Origin: UBA4615 sp046046245
GTDB taxonomy: Bacteria; Pseudomonadota; Gammaproteobacteria; Burkholderiales; Burkholderiaceae_E
Direction: 5' to 3'
Length of the DNA stretch: 48,108 bases
NCBI GenBank assembly: GCA_046046245.1
Contig: JBJOKE010000079.1
Location: forward strand, 1-48,108
A program made the position numbers and the translations under genes. Under the pieces are notes generated by a model. It worked only from the letters and a program-made list of their open reading frames with translations. It did no database searches and was not told the origin of the DNA. The first letter of the stretch is position 1; the number at the start of each line of letters is the position of its first letter. This document shows, piece after piece, positions 32,368 through 40,550 of the stretch.

Positions 32368-33141
32368 TCAGAAGGTCTTGCCGATCGACAACACGACGGT
32401 GTTGTTGCCGACGAACTTCGAGCTGCCCGACGCATCGAGGACCGTGTACGGCGTGGTCTTCGCGTTCGTGCCGACGAAGGCCGCGCCGAGGAGCCAGCCG
32501 GTCCAGTCGTAGGTCACGCCGATCTTGTAGTCGGTGTAGCTCAGGTTCGAGTAGTTCTTGACGCTCTGGTAGCCGATGTGCGCGAGCAGCGTCGTCTTCG
32601 GCAGGATCTCGGTCGAGTAGTTGAAGTCGAGGTAGTACGAGCCGCTGGAGCCCTTGCCGCCGGTCGTCTCGTCGAGGCCGAAGAAGTCGCTGAGGGCGTA
32701 GTAGATCTTCCCGCTGAAGGGGCCGAAGACCGCGCCGAGGTAGAGCTCGAGGTTGTCGTACTTGGGCTTGCCGGAGAAGCCGTTGTAGAACGCGCCGGGG
32801 TAGTAGTAGTAGAGCGCGCCCACGTCGAGGGTCACGTCGCTTCCGAGCGGGAACTTGTAGCCGCCGTAGAAGTCCATCTCCAGGCTGGCGCCGTTCGGAT
32901 ACTGGTTGCCCGAGATGCTCGAGTTCCAGTTGCCGAGGTAGAAGCCGCTGTCGTGCGCCCAGTCGATGCCGCCCTGGACCGCCGGCAGCTTGAAGCTCTG
33001 CGAGATGCCGCGGAACCGGTAGTCAGAGGTGAGGGTGAAGTTCCCGGTCAGCGGGGAGGCCGCGGGGGCGGCAGCCTGGGCGCTGGCGAAGGACGGGACC
33101 ACCGAGGCGACGGCGGCGAGGGCGATGAGGGTCTTTTTCAT
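32368..33141 (-). CDS. TorF-family putative porin
   Basis: The 257-residue protein has a Sec signal peptide (MKKTLIALAAVASVVPSFAS, cleaved near ASAQA) and a beta-rich body with alternating aromatic residues: NFTLTSDYRFRGISQSFKLP near the start and a terminal strand ending VVLSIGKTF, with a C-terminal Phe as in outer-membrane proteins. This fits the TorF (TIGR02001-like) putative porins, which in Burkholderiales usually precede glnK-amtB. It is first in the torF-glnK-amtB run, and its leader has the sigma-54 promoter. Its cargo is presumably a nitrogen source, but that is inference. Confidence 0.88.
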   Translation of the reverse strand: MKKTLIALAAVASVVPSFASAQAAAPAASPLTGNFTLTSDYRFRGISQSFKLPAVQGGIDWAHDSGFYLGNWNSSISGNQYPNGASLEMDFYGGYKFPLGSDVTLDVGALYYYYPGAFYNGFSGKPKYDNLELYLGAVFGPFSGKIYYALSDFFGLDETTGGKGSSGSYYLDFNYSTEILPKTTLLAHIGYQSVKNYSNLSYTDYKIGVTYDWTGWLLGAAFVGTNAKTTPYTVLDASGSSKFVGNNTVVLSIGKTF

Positions 33142-33208
33142 CTGAAGCTCCGGAGACGATCTCTCTTGGATGGAACGGACTGCGCTGGACTTCGGGATGC
33201 CTCACCTG

Positions 33209-33224
33209 AGCATTTCCTGTGCCA
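33209..33224 (-). promoter_or_regulatory. Sigma-54 promoter of torF-glnK-amtB
   Basis: The minus strand reads TGGCACAGGAAATGCT. The -24 element TGGCAC is perfect, and the -12 GC lies 10 bases after the -24 GG, the fixed spacing that RpoN needs. Transcription would start near 33198, 57 bases before torF. Confidence 0.85.
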
Positions 33225-33232
33225 CTTCGTGG

Positions 33233-33249
33233 CGCACCAGATCGGGGCA
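33233..33249. promoter_or_regulatory. NtrC-like site, promoter-proximal
   Basis: CGCACC-N5-GGGGCA matches the NtrC dyad TGCACC-N5-GGTGCA in ten of twelve positions. It lies only 9 bases upstream of the sigma-54 -24 element, so it may be a weak or governor-type site rather than the enhancer. Confidence 0.45.
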
Positions 33250-33298
33250 TCCCGAGGCCCTCCCGCCGGTCCTGTGACGGAACGACGCGCGGCGATGG

Positions 33299-33315
33299 TG
33301 CACCAGCGCCGTGCT
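33299..33315. promoter_or_regulatory. NtrC-like enhancer site
   Basis: TGCACC-N5-CGTGCT matches the NtrC dyad in ten of twelve positions, with a perfect left half inside the palindrome TGGTGCACCA (33296-33305). Its centre is about 110 bases upstream of the predicted start, the usual distance for a sigma-54 enhancer. Confidence 0.55.
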
Positions 33316-33412
33316 GGGTCGCTCGGCGTCGGTGCCGACGGGCGACCCGGCCAGCCGTCCGGCGTAGGTCCTGCGGCCAGGCCACGGCGCCGGACCGCCA
33401 GCGACCGCGTGC

Positions 33413-33418
33413 TAGACT
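33413..33418 (+). promoter_or_regulatory. Possible -10 element of ubiK
   Basis: GCTAGACTGG contains TAGACT 28 bases before the ubiK start. No convincing -35 is present at 17 bases. The neighbouring GC-rich sequence makes this AT-richer hexamer stand out, but the call is weak. Confidence 0.35.
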
Positions 33419-33445
33419 GGTTTCGCATCTGGAGGCGCCCGGCGC

Positions 33446-33682
33446 ATGGAAAGACAAGCCCTTCTGCAGGACGTCCAGCAGCGCATCGCGGAGCTCTTCC
33501 GGGCCAGTCCGGCCGCCGACCTCGAGCGCAACGTGAAGGCCATGCTGGCGCAGACCTTCTCCCGGATGGACCTGGTCACCCGCGAGGAGTTCGAGGTCCA
33601 GCTCGAGACCGTCGCGCGGCTGCGGGCCCGGGTCGAGGCCCTCGAGGCCCGGCTGGCCGACAGGGCCGACCGCCCCGCCTGA
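33446..33682 (+). CDS. ubiK: UbiK (YqiC/BMFP-family) ubiquinone biosynthesis accessory factor
   Basis: The 78-residue protein has the helical, coiled-coil plan of the BMFP/YqiC family: MERQALLQDVQQRIAELFRA, a short linker, RMDLVTREEFEVQLETVARL and a heptad-rich ARVEALEARLAD end. UbiK helps the cytosolic ubiquinone assembly and trimerises through the C-terminal coiled coil. A GGAGG Shine-Dalgarno precedes the ATG. It lies 66 bases upstream of yifB on the same strand, a common Burkholderiales neighbourhood, and is divergent from torF. Confidence 0.9.
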   Translation: MERQALLQDVQQRIAELFRASPAADLERNVKAMLAQTFSRMDLVTREEFEVQLETVARLRARVEALEARLADRADRPA

Positions 33683-33748
33683 ACCGGCGCCCGGGCGGGC
33701 GCTCGCTTCTTCCGTCGTTCCCCCATCGCATCCCTCGCGGGAGGCCCC

Positions 33749-35254
33749 ATGTCGCTCGCCGTCCTCCACAGTCGCGGCCTCGTCGGCGTCGAGGCGCCGC
33801 CGGTGTCGGTCGAAGTCCACCTGGCCAACGGGCTGCCGGCCTTCCACATCGTCGGGCTGCCCGACGCCGAGGTCCGCGAGAGCCGGGAGCGGGTCCGGGC
33901 GGCGCTGCTGCACAGCGGGTTCGACTTCCCGCAGCGCCGGATCACCGTCAACCTCGCGCCGGCGGACCTGCCGAAGGGCTCGGGCCGCTTCGACCTGCCG
34001 ATCGCGATCGGCATCCTCGCGGCGGTCGCCGGCACGCCGGCCGGGCGCCTCGAGGGCTGGGAACTGATGGGCGAGCTGTCGCTCACCGGCGCGCTGCGGC
34101 CGGTGCGCGGCGCGCTGGTGCTGGCGCTCGCGGTCCGGCGGCAGGCGCCGCACCGGCGGCTGGTGCTGCCGGCGGCGAGCGCCGACGAGGCCGCACCCGC
34201 CGGGTTCGCCGGCACGCACGCGGCCTCGACGCTGCGCGAGGTCTGGGCGGCGCTCGCCGACGGCGGGCCGCTGACCGCGGCGGCGGCCGGCGCGCTCGCC
34301 GGGACGGCCGGTCCGACGCCGGGCGCACCCGACCTCGCCGAGGTCCGCGGCCAGGGCCGGGCGCGGCGCGCCCTCGAGATCGCGGCGGCCGGCGGCCACG
34401 GGCTCCTGATGGTCGGCCCGCCGGGGAGCGGCAAGTCGATGCTCGCGCAGCGGCTGCCGGGCCTGCTGCCGCCGATGACCGACGACGAGGCGATCGAGTC
34501 GGCCGCGGTCGGCTCGCTCGCCGGCGGCTGGCAGCCCTCGGCCTGGGGGCGCCGGCCGTTCCGCGCGCCCCACCACTCGGCCTCGGGGCCGGCGCTGGTG
34601 GGCGGCGGCGGCGCGCCGCGGCCAGGCGAGATCTCGCTGGCGCACCACGGCGTGCTCTTCCTCGACGAGCTCGCCGAATTCAACCGCGGCGTGCTGGAGA
34701 CGCTGCGCGAGCCGCTCGAGTCCGGCCGCGTGACCATCTCGCGCGCGGGCCGGCAGGCGGAGTTCCCGGCCGCCTTCCAGCTGGTCGCCGCGACCAACCC
34801 CTGCCCCTGCGGCTGGCACGGCCACGCGAGCGGCCGCTGCCGCTGCGCGCCGGCCGACGTCGCGCGGTACCTCGGCCGGCTGTCCGGGCCGCTGCTCGAC
34901 CGCATCGACATGCACGTCGACGTGCCCGCCGTGCCGCGCGACGAGCTGCTCGCGCAGCCGGCGGGCGAACCGAGCGCCGCGGTCCGCGAACGCGTCGTGC
35001 GCGCGCGCGAGTCGGCGATCGCGCGGCAGGGCAAGCCGAACGCGCGGCTCGCCGGCCACGAGGTCGACGTCCACTGCGCGGTCGACGCGGCCGGCCGCAT
35101 GCTGCTCGGCGCGGCGATCGAGCGGCTGAACCTGTCGGCGCGCGCGCTGCCTCGGCTGCTCAAGCTCGCGCGCACCATCGCCGACCTCGCGGGCTCGGCG
35201 GGGCTCGCGCCGGCCCACGTCGCCGAGGCGATCGGCTATCGGCGCCACGGCTGA
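33749..35254 (+). CDS. YifB/ComM-family Mg-chelatase-like AAA+ ATPase
   Basis: The 501-residue protein begins with the ChlI-like N-terminal domain (VSVEVHLANGLPAFHIVGLP) and then has an AAA+ core: Walker A MVGPPGSGKSMLAQRL (about residue 224), Walker B GVLFLDELAEFNRGVLETLR and the zinc-like NPCPCGWHGHASGRCRC. The C-terminal helical part ends LKLARTIADLAGSAGLAPAH. ComM, a member of this family, is a helicase that extends branch migration during natural transformation; YifB in general is of less certain role. Length is complete. It follows ubiK. Confidence 0.95.
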   Translation: MSLAVLHSRGLVGVEAPPVSVEVHLANGLPAFHIVGLPDAEVRESRERVRAALLHSGFDFPQRRITVNLAPADLPKGSGRFDLPIAIGILAAVAGTPAGRLEGWELMGELSLTGALRPVRGALVLALAVRRQAPHRRLVLPAASADEAAPAGFAGTHAASTLREVWAALADGGPLTAAAAGALAGTAGPTPGAPDLAEVRGQGRARRALEIAAAGGHGLLMVGPPGSGKSMLAQRLPGLLPPMTDDEAIESAAVGSLAGGWQPSAWGRRPFRAPHHSASGPALVGGGGAPRPGEISLAHHGVLFLDELAEFNRGVLETLREPLESGRVTISRAGRQAEFPAAFQLVAATNPCPCGWHGHASGRCRCAPADVARYLGRLSGPLLDRIDMHVDVPAVPRDELLAQPAGEPSAAVRERVVRARESAIARQGKPNARLAGHEVDVHCAVDAAGRMLLGAAIERLNLSARALPRLLKLARTIADLAGSAGLAPAHVAEAIGYRRHG

Positions 35255-35345
35255 TCGCTCCGGCCGGGCGGCGGCGGCCGCGTGCACGGATCGCGCGTGC
35301 ACGGCGGCCCCGGCCTTCGGGGGTCCGCGCGGGTACAGTGACGGG

Positions 35346-36005
35346 ATGGACGCCACTCCCGCCCCCGCCGTCATCGACGTCGTCAGCGACGTCGTCTGCC
35401 CCTGGTGCTACATCGGCAAGCGCCAGCTCGAGGCCACGCTCGAACGGATCCCCGAGGCCGAGCGCCCGGTCGTGCGCTGGCATCCGTTCCAGCTGAACCC
35501 GGACCTGCCCGCCGAGGGCATCGACCGCAGGCAGTACCTCGAGGAGAAGTTCGGCGGTGCCGAGCGCGCCGCGCAGATCTACGAGCGCGTGCGCGCGGCG
35601 GGCCGAACGGCCGGCCTGGCGCTCGACATCGACGGCATCCGGCGGCAGCCGAACACGCTCGACGCGCACCGGCTGATCGACTGGGCGCAGCAGCAGGGGC
35701 ACGACGCCGAGCCGCTCGTGGAGGCGCTGTTCCGCGCCTACTTCGTCGAGAACCGCTTCATCGGCGACCGCGCCGAGCTGGCGGCGATCGCCGGCGAGGC
35801 GGGCCTCGACGCGCAGGCCGCGCGCGCGATGCTCGACGCCGACGACGGCGCGGGCGCGATCGCCGCAGCCGACCGCCGGGCGCGCGCGCTCGGCATCACC
35901 GGCGTGCCGTTCTTCATCATGGACGGCAAGCTGGGCGTCTCGGGCGCAGCCGGGACGGACACGCTGCTCGACGCCTGGGCGCAGGCGCGCGCGACGGCGG
36001 CCTGA
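35346..36005 (+). CDS. DsbA-family oxidoreductase, FrnE-like
   Basis: The 219-residue protein has a thioredoxin-like fold with an inserted helical domain, as in FrnE. The redox motif is Cys18-Pro-Trp-Cys21 in VSDVVCPWCYIGKRQLEA, and ALGITGVPFFIMDGKLGVSG carries the cis-Pro. There is no signal peptide, so it is probably cytosolic. TACAGT just 6 bases before the ATG may be a -10, which would give a leaderless transcript. It stands between yifB and the CoA-transferase gene on the same strand. The partner substrate is unknown. Confidence 0.9.
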   Translation: MDATPAPAVIDVVSDVVCPWCYIGKRQLEATLERIPEAERPVVRWHPFQLNPDLPAEGIDRRQYLEEKFGGAERAAQIYERVRAAGRTAGLALDIDGIRRQPNTLDAHRLIDWAQQQGHDAEPLVEALFRAYFVENRFIGDRAELAAIAGEAGLDAQAARAMLDADDGAGAIAAADRRARALGITGVPFFIMDGKLGVSGAAGTDTLLDAWAQARATAA

Positions 36006-36089
36006 CGCGAGGCGGGCCGCTCGCCCGGCCGAGGTACCGCTGCACCGCGGTTCCGCGCGGTACGGGCACGGCCGGGTGCCCGGCACGGC

Positions 36090-36095
36090 TAGAAT
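36090..36095 (+). promoter_or_regulatory. Possible -10 element of the CoA-transferase gene
   Basis: TAGAAT, five of six matches to the -10 consensus, lies 27 bases before the start codon in otherwise GC-rich DNA. I see no clear -35 at the right distance. Confidence 0.4.
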
Positions 36096-36122
36096 CGCCG
36101 CTCCTTTGACCGAGACCTGCCC

Positions 36123-37163
36123 ATGACCTCGACCCCCGACGCCTCCCTGCCCCTCGCCGGCCTCAAGGTCATCGAGCTCCACGCGATCGGGCCGGTGCCC
36201 TTCGCCGGGCAGCTGCTGCGCGGCCTGGGCGCGTCGGTGCAGCGGATCTCGCCCCCGGCCGACCCGGGCCTGGGCGTCGGCATGGACCCGCAGTACGACG
36301 TCTCGAACGCCGGCAAGGCGCCGGTCGCGATCGACCTGAAGTCGCCCGCCGGCCTCGCGCAGGCCCGCACGCTGATCGACTCGGCCGACGTGCTGCTCGA
36401 GGGCTTCCGGCCCGGCGTGCTCGAGCGGCTGGGCCTGGCGCCCGCCGAGCTGCTCGCCAGCCACCCGCGGCTGGTCGTCGGCCGGCTGTCGGGCTGGGGC
36501 TCGAAGGGCGCGCTCGCCGACCGCGCGGGCCACGACATCAACTACCTCGCGATGGCCGGCGTGCTGAACGCGATCGGCACGGGCGAGACGCCGGTCCCGC
36601 CGCTGAACGTGGTGGGCGACTACGGCGGCGGCGCGATGCATCTGGTGGTGGGCGTGCTCGCGGCGCTCGTGCGCCGGGGCATCGACGGGCGCGGCAGCGT
36701 GGTCGAGTCGAGCATCCTCGCCGGCGGCGTGGGTCTCACCCCGATCTTCTACGGCCTGCTCGCCGCAGGCAGCTGGACGCTCGGCCGCGCGGTCAACCTG
36801 CTCGACGGCGGCGCGCCGTACTACCGCACGTACGGCACCGCGGACGGGAAGTTCGTCGCGGTCGGCGCGATCGAGCCGAAGTTCTACGCGCAGCTGCTGA
36901 AGGTCACCGGCCTCGAGGGCACGCTCGATCCGCGCCGCCAGAACGACCGCGCGAGCTGGTCCGAGACCGCGCGCGCGTTCGCCGAGCGCTTCGCGACGAA
37001 GACCCGCGACGAATGGGGCGTGCTCGCAGCACCCACCGACGCCTGCCTGTCGCCGGTGCTCGACTTCCTCGAGGCCGCCGCGCATCCGCACAACCTCGCC
37101 AACGGCCTCTACCGGGCCGACCCGTTCCCGCAGCCGGACCGGCTGATCGGGTTCACACGCTGA
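36123..37163 (+). CDS. CoA-transferase family III protein, alpha-methylacyl-CoA racemase-like
   Basis: The 346-residue protein belongs to the CaiB/BaiF family. It starts PLAGLKVIELHAIGPVPFAG and has the racemase-type pattern: His137 in DRAGHDINYLAMAGVL and Asp166 in NVVGDYGGGAMHLVVGVLAA, which match the catalytic pair of alpha-methylacyl-CoA racemases. AMACR-type enzymes invert the 2-methyl centre of branched acyl-CoAs before beta-oxidation. The C-terminus ends at PQPDRLIGFTR, somewhat shorter than the roughly 360 residues I recall for the family, so the last element may be missing. The EamA gene starts 11 bases later. Confidence 0.88.
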   Translation: MTSTPDASLPLAGLKVIELHAIGPVPFAGQLLRGLGASVQRISPPADPGLGVGMDPQYDVSNAGKAPVAIDLKSPAGLAQARTLIDSADVLLEGFRPGVLERLGLAPAELLASHPRLVVGRLSGWGSKGALADRAGHDINYLAMAGVLNAIGTGETPVPPLNVVGDYGGGAMHLVVGVLAALVRRGIDGRGSVVESSILAGGVGLTPIFYGLLAAGSWTLGRAVNLLDGGAPYYRTYGTADGKFVAVGAIEPKFYAQLLKVTGLEGTLDPRRQNDRASWSETARAFAERFATKTRDEWGVLAAPTDACLSPVLDFLEAAAHPHNLANGLYRADPFPQPDRLIGFTR

Positions 37164-37174
37164 GCGGGGCGCCG

Positions 37175-38170
37175 GTGGCCCCGCCGCCCCGCGCCGCGGC
37201 GCTCGGTGCGGGCCTGGGTTGCGCGCTCGGCGCCGGCCTCGCCTGGGGGCTGGTCTTCGTCGCGCCGGTGATGCTGCCCGGCTATCCGCCCGCGGTGCTC
37301 ACGGTGGGCCGCTACGTGGCGTTCGGGCTGATCGCGCTGGCGCTCGCCTGGCCGGCGCGCGCAGCGCTCGCGCGGCTGTCGCGCGCCGACTGGATCGAGG
37401 CGACCAAGCTTTCGCTGGTGGGCAACCTGCTCTACTACGGCTGCCTCGCCGCGGCGATCCAGACCGCCGGCGTGCCGCTGCCCACGATGCTGATCGGCAC
37501 GCTGCCGGTGGTGATCGCGGTCTGCTCGAACCTCTCGGACCGCGCGCTGCCCTGGGCTCGGCTCACGCCCTCGCTCGCCGTGATCGCCGCCGGCATCGCG
37601 CTGGTGAACCTCGCCGAGCTCGAACGGCTGCGCGCCGCCTCGCCCGACGGCGGGCCGACGCTGCTGCTGGGCGCGGGGCTCGCGCTCGGCGCGGTCGTCT
37701 GCTGGACCTGGTATCCGATCCGCAACGCGCGCTGGATGCAGCGCAACGCGGGCTTCAGCGCCGCGACCTGGTCGACCGCGCAGGGCCTCACCACGCTGCC
37801 GCTCGCGCTCGCCGGCTACGGGCTGCTCGCGGCCTGGCACGCTTTCTCGCCGCTGCGCGCGGCCGACGGCGGGGTCTTCGCCTTCCCGCTCGGGCCGCAA
37901 CCGCTCGCCTTCGTCGCGCTGATGGCGACGATCGGGCTCGCGGCCTCGTGGCTGGGCACGCTCCTGTGGAACCGGGCCTCGCGGCTGCTGCCGACCTCGC
38001 TGGCCGCGCAGCTGATCGTCTTCGAGACGCTGTCGGCGCTGGCCTACGGCTTCCTGTGGCGCGGCGAGGCGCCCTCGGCAGGGACGGCGGCGGGCATCGC
38101 GCTGCTGGTGGCCGGCGTGTCGCTCGGCGTGCGGACGTTCCAGCGCGCGCCCGACACGTCGCCGGCCTGA
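37175..38170 (+). CDS. EamA/DMT-family exporter
   Basis: The 331-residue protein has about ten hydrophobic segments, from LGAGLGCALGAGLAWGLVFV to GTAAGIALLVAGVSLGV, the plan of the EamA transporters. I start at the GTG of MAPPPRAAALGAGLG, 11 bases after the CoA-transferase stop; no ATG stands nearer and the Shine-Dalgarno is weak, so translational coupling is likely. A larger loop between helices 7 and 8 (AWHAFSPLRAADGGVFAFPL) is unusual in length. The cargo is unknown. It converges on the MFS gene. Confidence 0.83.
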   Translation: MAPPPRAAALGAGLGCALGAGLAWGLVFVAPVMLPGYPPAVLTVGRYVAFGLIALALAWPARAALARLSRADWIEATKLSLVGNLLYYGCLAAAIQTAGVPLPTMLIGTLPVVIAVCSNLSDRALPWARLTPSLAVIAAGIALVNLAELERLRAASPDGGPTLLLGAGLALGAVVCWTWYPIRNARWMQRNAGFSAATWSTAQGLTTLPLALAGYGLLAAWHAFSPLRAADGGVFAFPLGPQPLAFVALMATIGLAASWLGTLLWNRASRLLPTSLAAQLIVFETLSALAYGFLWRGEAPSAGTAAGIALLVAGVSLGVRTFQRAPDTSPA

Positions 38171-38219
38171 GACTCGACCGATCGCGGCGCGCCTCGGCGC
38201 CCGCCCCTCGACGCCTTCC

Positions 38220-39578
38220 TCAACGTCCGCCCCAGCGCTTCGGCCAGCCCACGAACAGCAGCAGGCAGCCGGCGTGCAGCGCGGCGAACGCGACCATCGC
38301 GGCGCGGAACGCGTCGACCTCGTCGCGTCCGGCCGCGCGGAACGCGTCGATCGCGATACCGAAGCCCCACTGGCTCGCGAACATCCACGCGAAGATCACC
38401 AGGTTGAAGCCGGTGAGCGCACGGCCCGCGAGATGCGGCGGGAACGCGAGGCCCACGCGCGGCTGCACCAGCGTGTAGGTGGTCGCGGCCGCGGCCAGCG
38501 CGAGCCACAGCCACCAGGCCTGCGGACCCGCGGCCCACGCGATCGCGAGCTCGAACACCACCATCAGCGCGGTGCCGACGGTGACGACGCGCGCGAGCGA
38601 CGCGCGGTCGGGGCCGACCTTCGGCGCGACCCAGCCCAGCGCGAGGAAACACAGCAGCAGCCCGAGGTTGAACGCGAACAGCAGGTCCGCGCGCGCGCCG
38701 CCCTGCACGCCGAGCACCGTGCCGAACCAGGGCCCGACCCACAGGCTCTGCATCGACACGAAGCCGCCCTGCACGACGCCGGCGGTGGTCGACATCCGCC
38801 AGAAGTAGCCGTTGGTGAAGACCTCGCGGTAGCCGCCCAGCGACGCGACGAAGGAGGCGGCGGGCGCGCCCGCGCCGCGCGGCCGCTCGTGGTCGTGCGG
38901 CAGCGCGGTCCACATCAGCACGCCGATCGCCGCGAGCAGCGAGGCCGCGACCCAGAACACGCCGCGCCAGCCGAGCACCGGCAGCGCCCAGTGGACCGGC
39001 ACCGTCGTGACCAGCACGCCCAGCGTGCCGGCCATCAGCATCCACGCGGCGAGCCGCGTCTGCCGCTCGGCCGGGAACCACTGCCGATACGCGGTGAGCG
39101 AGGCCATCAGCGCGCCCGAGACGCCCGCGCCGATCAGCGCACGGCCGATCCACAGCGAGCCGAAGCCGTCGGCGAGCGCGAAGGCCGCGCAGCCGAGGGC
39201 GGCGAGGCCCATCAGCACCGCGTCGACGCGACGCGGCCCGAAGCGGTCGAGCCAGACGCCGAGCGGGATCTGCATCGCCGCGAACGCGAGGAAGTAGGCC
39301 GACGACAGCGAGCCGAGCTGCGAATGCGTGAGACCGATCTCGCGGGTGAGCTCGGGCGCGAGGACCGCGTTGACCGAGCGCAGCCCGTAGGACATGAAGT
39401 AGCCGGCGGCGAAGCAGCCGAAGATGCGCAGCGCGAGGGTCCCCACGGCGTCGCGCGCGATGCGCGGCGCGGGCGCGCCGGCCGCGCCCGGCGGCGCGGC
39501 CCGGACCGTCGCCGCCGCCGCCGCCGCCTCCGCCGCCGCGTCGCCGGGTACGGCGGGGTCGGGTCGGCGGGCGCTCAT
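38220..39578 (-). CDS. MFS permease
   Basis: The 452-residue protein has 12 predicted helices and the MFS motif A-like segment GVWLDRFGPRRVDAVLMG. Helix 1 (FGCFAAGYFMSYGLRSVNAV) resembles that of MFS permeases of the sugar-phosphate/anion-cation type. The first 45 residues are a polar, alanine-rich lead encoded in part by a run of six GCC on the plus strand (39511-39528). The ATG overlaps the stop of the lipoprotein gene as ATGA, so the pair is co-translated. The substrate is unknown. Confidence 0.85.
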   Translation of the reverse strand: MSARRPDPAVPGDAAAEAAAAAATVRAAPPGAAGAPAPRIARDAVGTLALRIFGCFAAGYFMSYGLRSVNAVLAPELTREIGLTHSQLGSLSSAYFLAFAAMQIPLGVWLDRFGPRRVDAVLMGLAALGCAAFALADGFGSLWIGRALIGAGVSGALMASLTAYRQWFPAERQTRLAAWMLMAGTLGVLVTTVPVHWALPVLGWRGVFWVAASLLAAIGVLMWTALPHDHERPRGAGAPAASFVASLGGYREVFTNGYFWRMSTTAGVVQGGFVSMQSLWVGPWFGTVLGVQGGARADLLFAFNLGLLLCFLALGWVAPKVGPDRASLARVVTVGTALMVVFELAIAWAAGPQAWWLWLALAAAATTYTLVQPRVGLAFPPHLAGRALTGFNLVIFAWMFASQWGFGIAIDAFRAAGRDEVDAFRAAMVAFAALHAGCLLLFVGWPKRWGGR

Positions 39579-40153
39579 CGCATCAGCTTCAGCGATTCGA
39601 GGAACTGGGCCGCATGCTCGCGGTCGGGCTCCGGGCCGAGCACCACCGCCTGCCAGACCTGCGGCCCGATCGCGACGAAGCGCGCGATCAGCGTGGCCGC
39701 GCGGTCGCGCATCCGGCCACCGGCCTCGATCTCGAGGCCGTCGACGGTACCGGTGCGCTGGCCGGCCGCGTCGACGCGAGCAACCCGGACCGTGCGCTCG
39801 GCGCCGACCGTGCCGCCGATGTTGCGGACCATCGCGGTCCGCATCGCACCGAGCGCCTTCGTGCGCATCGCATCGGACGCGTCGGGCAGCACCACGGTGC
39901 CGACGGTGTAGGCGACCTCGCGCACCTGCGCGCCCGCCATCGCCATCTCGACCGTCAGCCCCTCGAGGTTGATCGAGCGGGTCATCCGCGCAGGCTTGGC
40001 CGGCAGCATCACCAGGTAGCCCTGGTCCTCGGCGCGGATCTCGCGCCAGTCGTGCTCGGGGCTGCAGCCCGCGAGCCATGCGAGCGGCGGCGCGAGCAGC
40101 GCGCCCACGGCCGCGCGGCGGCCGGCCCGCGCGGGTCTCCTCGATCGTTCCAT
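39575..40153 (-). CDS. Lipoprotein of unknown function, coupled to the MFS permease
   Basis: The 192-residue product has a basic start (MERSRRPARAGRRAAVG), a hydrophobic core and the lipobox WLAGC with Cys30, so it should be anchored to the envelope. The mature part is a compact domain: DWREIRAEDQGYLVMLPAKP, RSINLEGLTVEMAMAGAQ and VAIGPQVWQAVVLGPEPDRE. I do not recognise a named family, although similar putative lipoproteins occur in Burkholderiales. It overlaps the MFS gene by four bases. Confidence 0.75.
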   Translation of the reverse strand: MERSRRPARAGRRAAVGALLAPPLAWLAGCSPEHDWREIRAEDQGYLVMLPAKPARMTRSINLEGLTVEMAMAGAQVREVAYTVGTVVLPDASDAMRTKALGAMRTAMVRNIGGTVGAERTVRVARVDAAGQRTGTVDGLEIEAGGRMRDRAATLIARFVAIGPQVWQAVVLGPEPDREHAAQFLESLKLMR

Positions 40154-40227
40154 CGCATAATGATAGCGACCCGCGGGCGGCGCTCCCGCCGATGGCCTGC
40201 GGACCGCCCTGCCAACGGGAGGCTCCG

Positions 40228-40542
40228 ATGCTCTACGAGTTCAAGTCCAAGGCCACCGGCTCGGTGGTCATGACCGGTTCCGTCGCCGAGCGGCTGCTCG
40301 CGATCGTCGGCAAGGAGCCCGGCCCGAAAGGCATCTTCACCGTCGAGCAGATGCCCGCCGCGATCGCCGCGCTGCGGGCCGCCGTCGATCACGAGAAGGC
40401 CGAGGCGCCCGCCGCCGACGCGGCCGACGCGCCGGTCCCGGGTGCGCCGCGCGCGGTCACGCTCGCGCAGCGTGCCTGGCCGCTGATCGACATGCTCCAG
40501 GCCGCGCACGCGCAGGGTCAGCCGATCACCTGGGGCGTCTGA
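40228..40542 (+). CDS. DUF1840-family protein
   Basis: The 104-residue protein starts MLYEFKSKATGSVVMTGSVA, with GKEPGPKGIFTVEQMPAAIA next, the typical DUF1840 opening, then an Ala/Asp/Pro-rich spacer (55-75) and the closing AQRAWPLIDMLQAAHAQGQP. The function is unknown. A strong GGGAGG Shine-Dalgarno fixes the start. It lies 8 bases before the aminotransferase gene on the same strand. Confidence 0.9.
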   Translation: MLYEFKSKATGSVVMTGSVAERLLAIVGKEPGPKGIFTVEQMPAAIAALRAAVDHEKAEAPAADAADAPVPGAPRAVTLAQRAWPLIDMLQAAHAQGQPITWGV

Positions 40543-40550
40543 CGATACCG

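Noticed and set aside
35280..35306. Direct repeat GCGTGCACGG x2 after yifB as a regulatory site
   Set aside because: Only ten bases long in GC-rich sequence and no gene depends on it in an obvious way.
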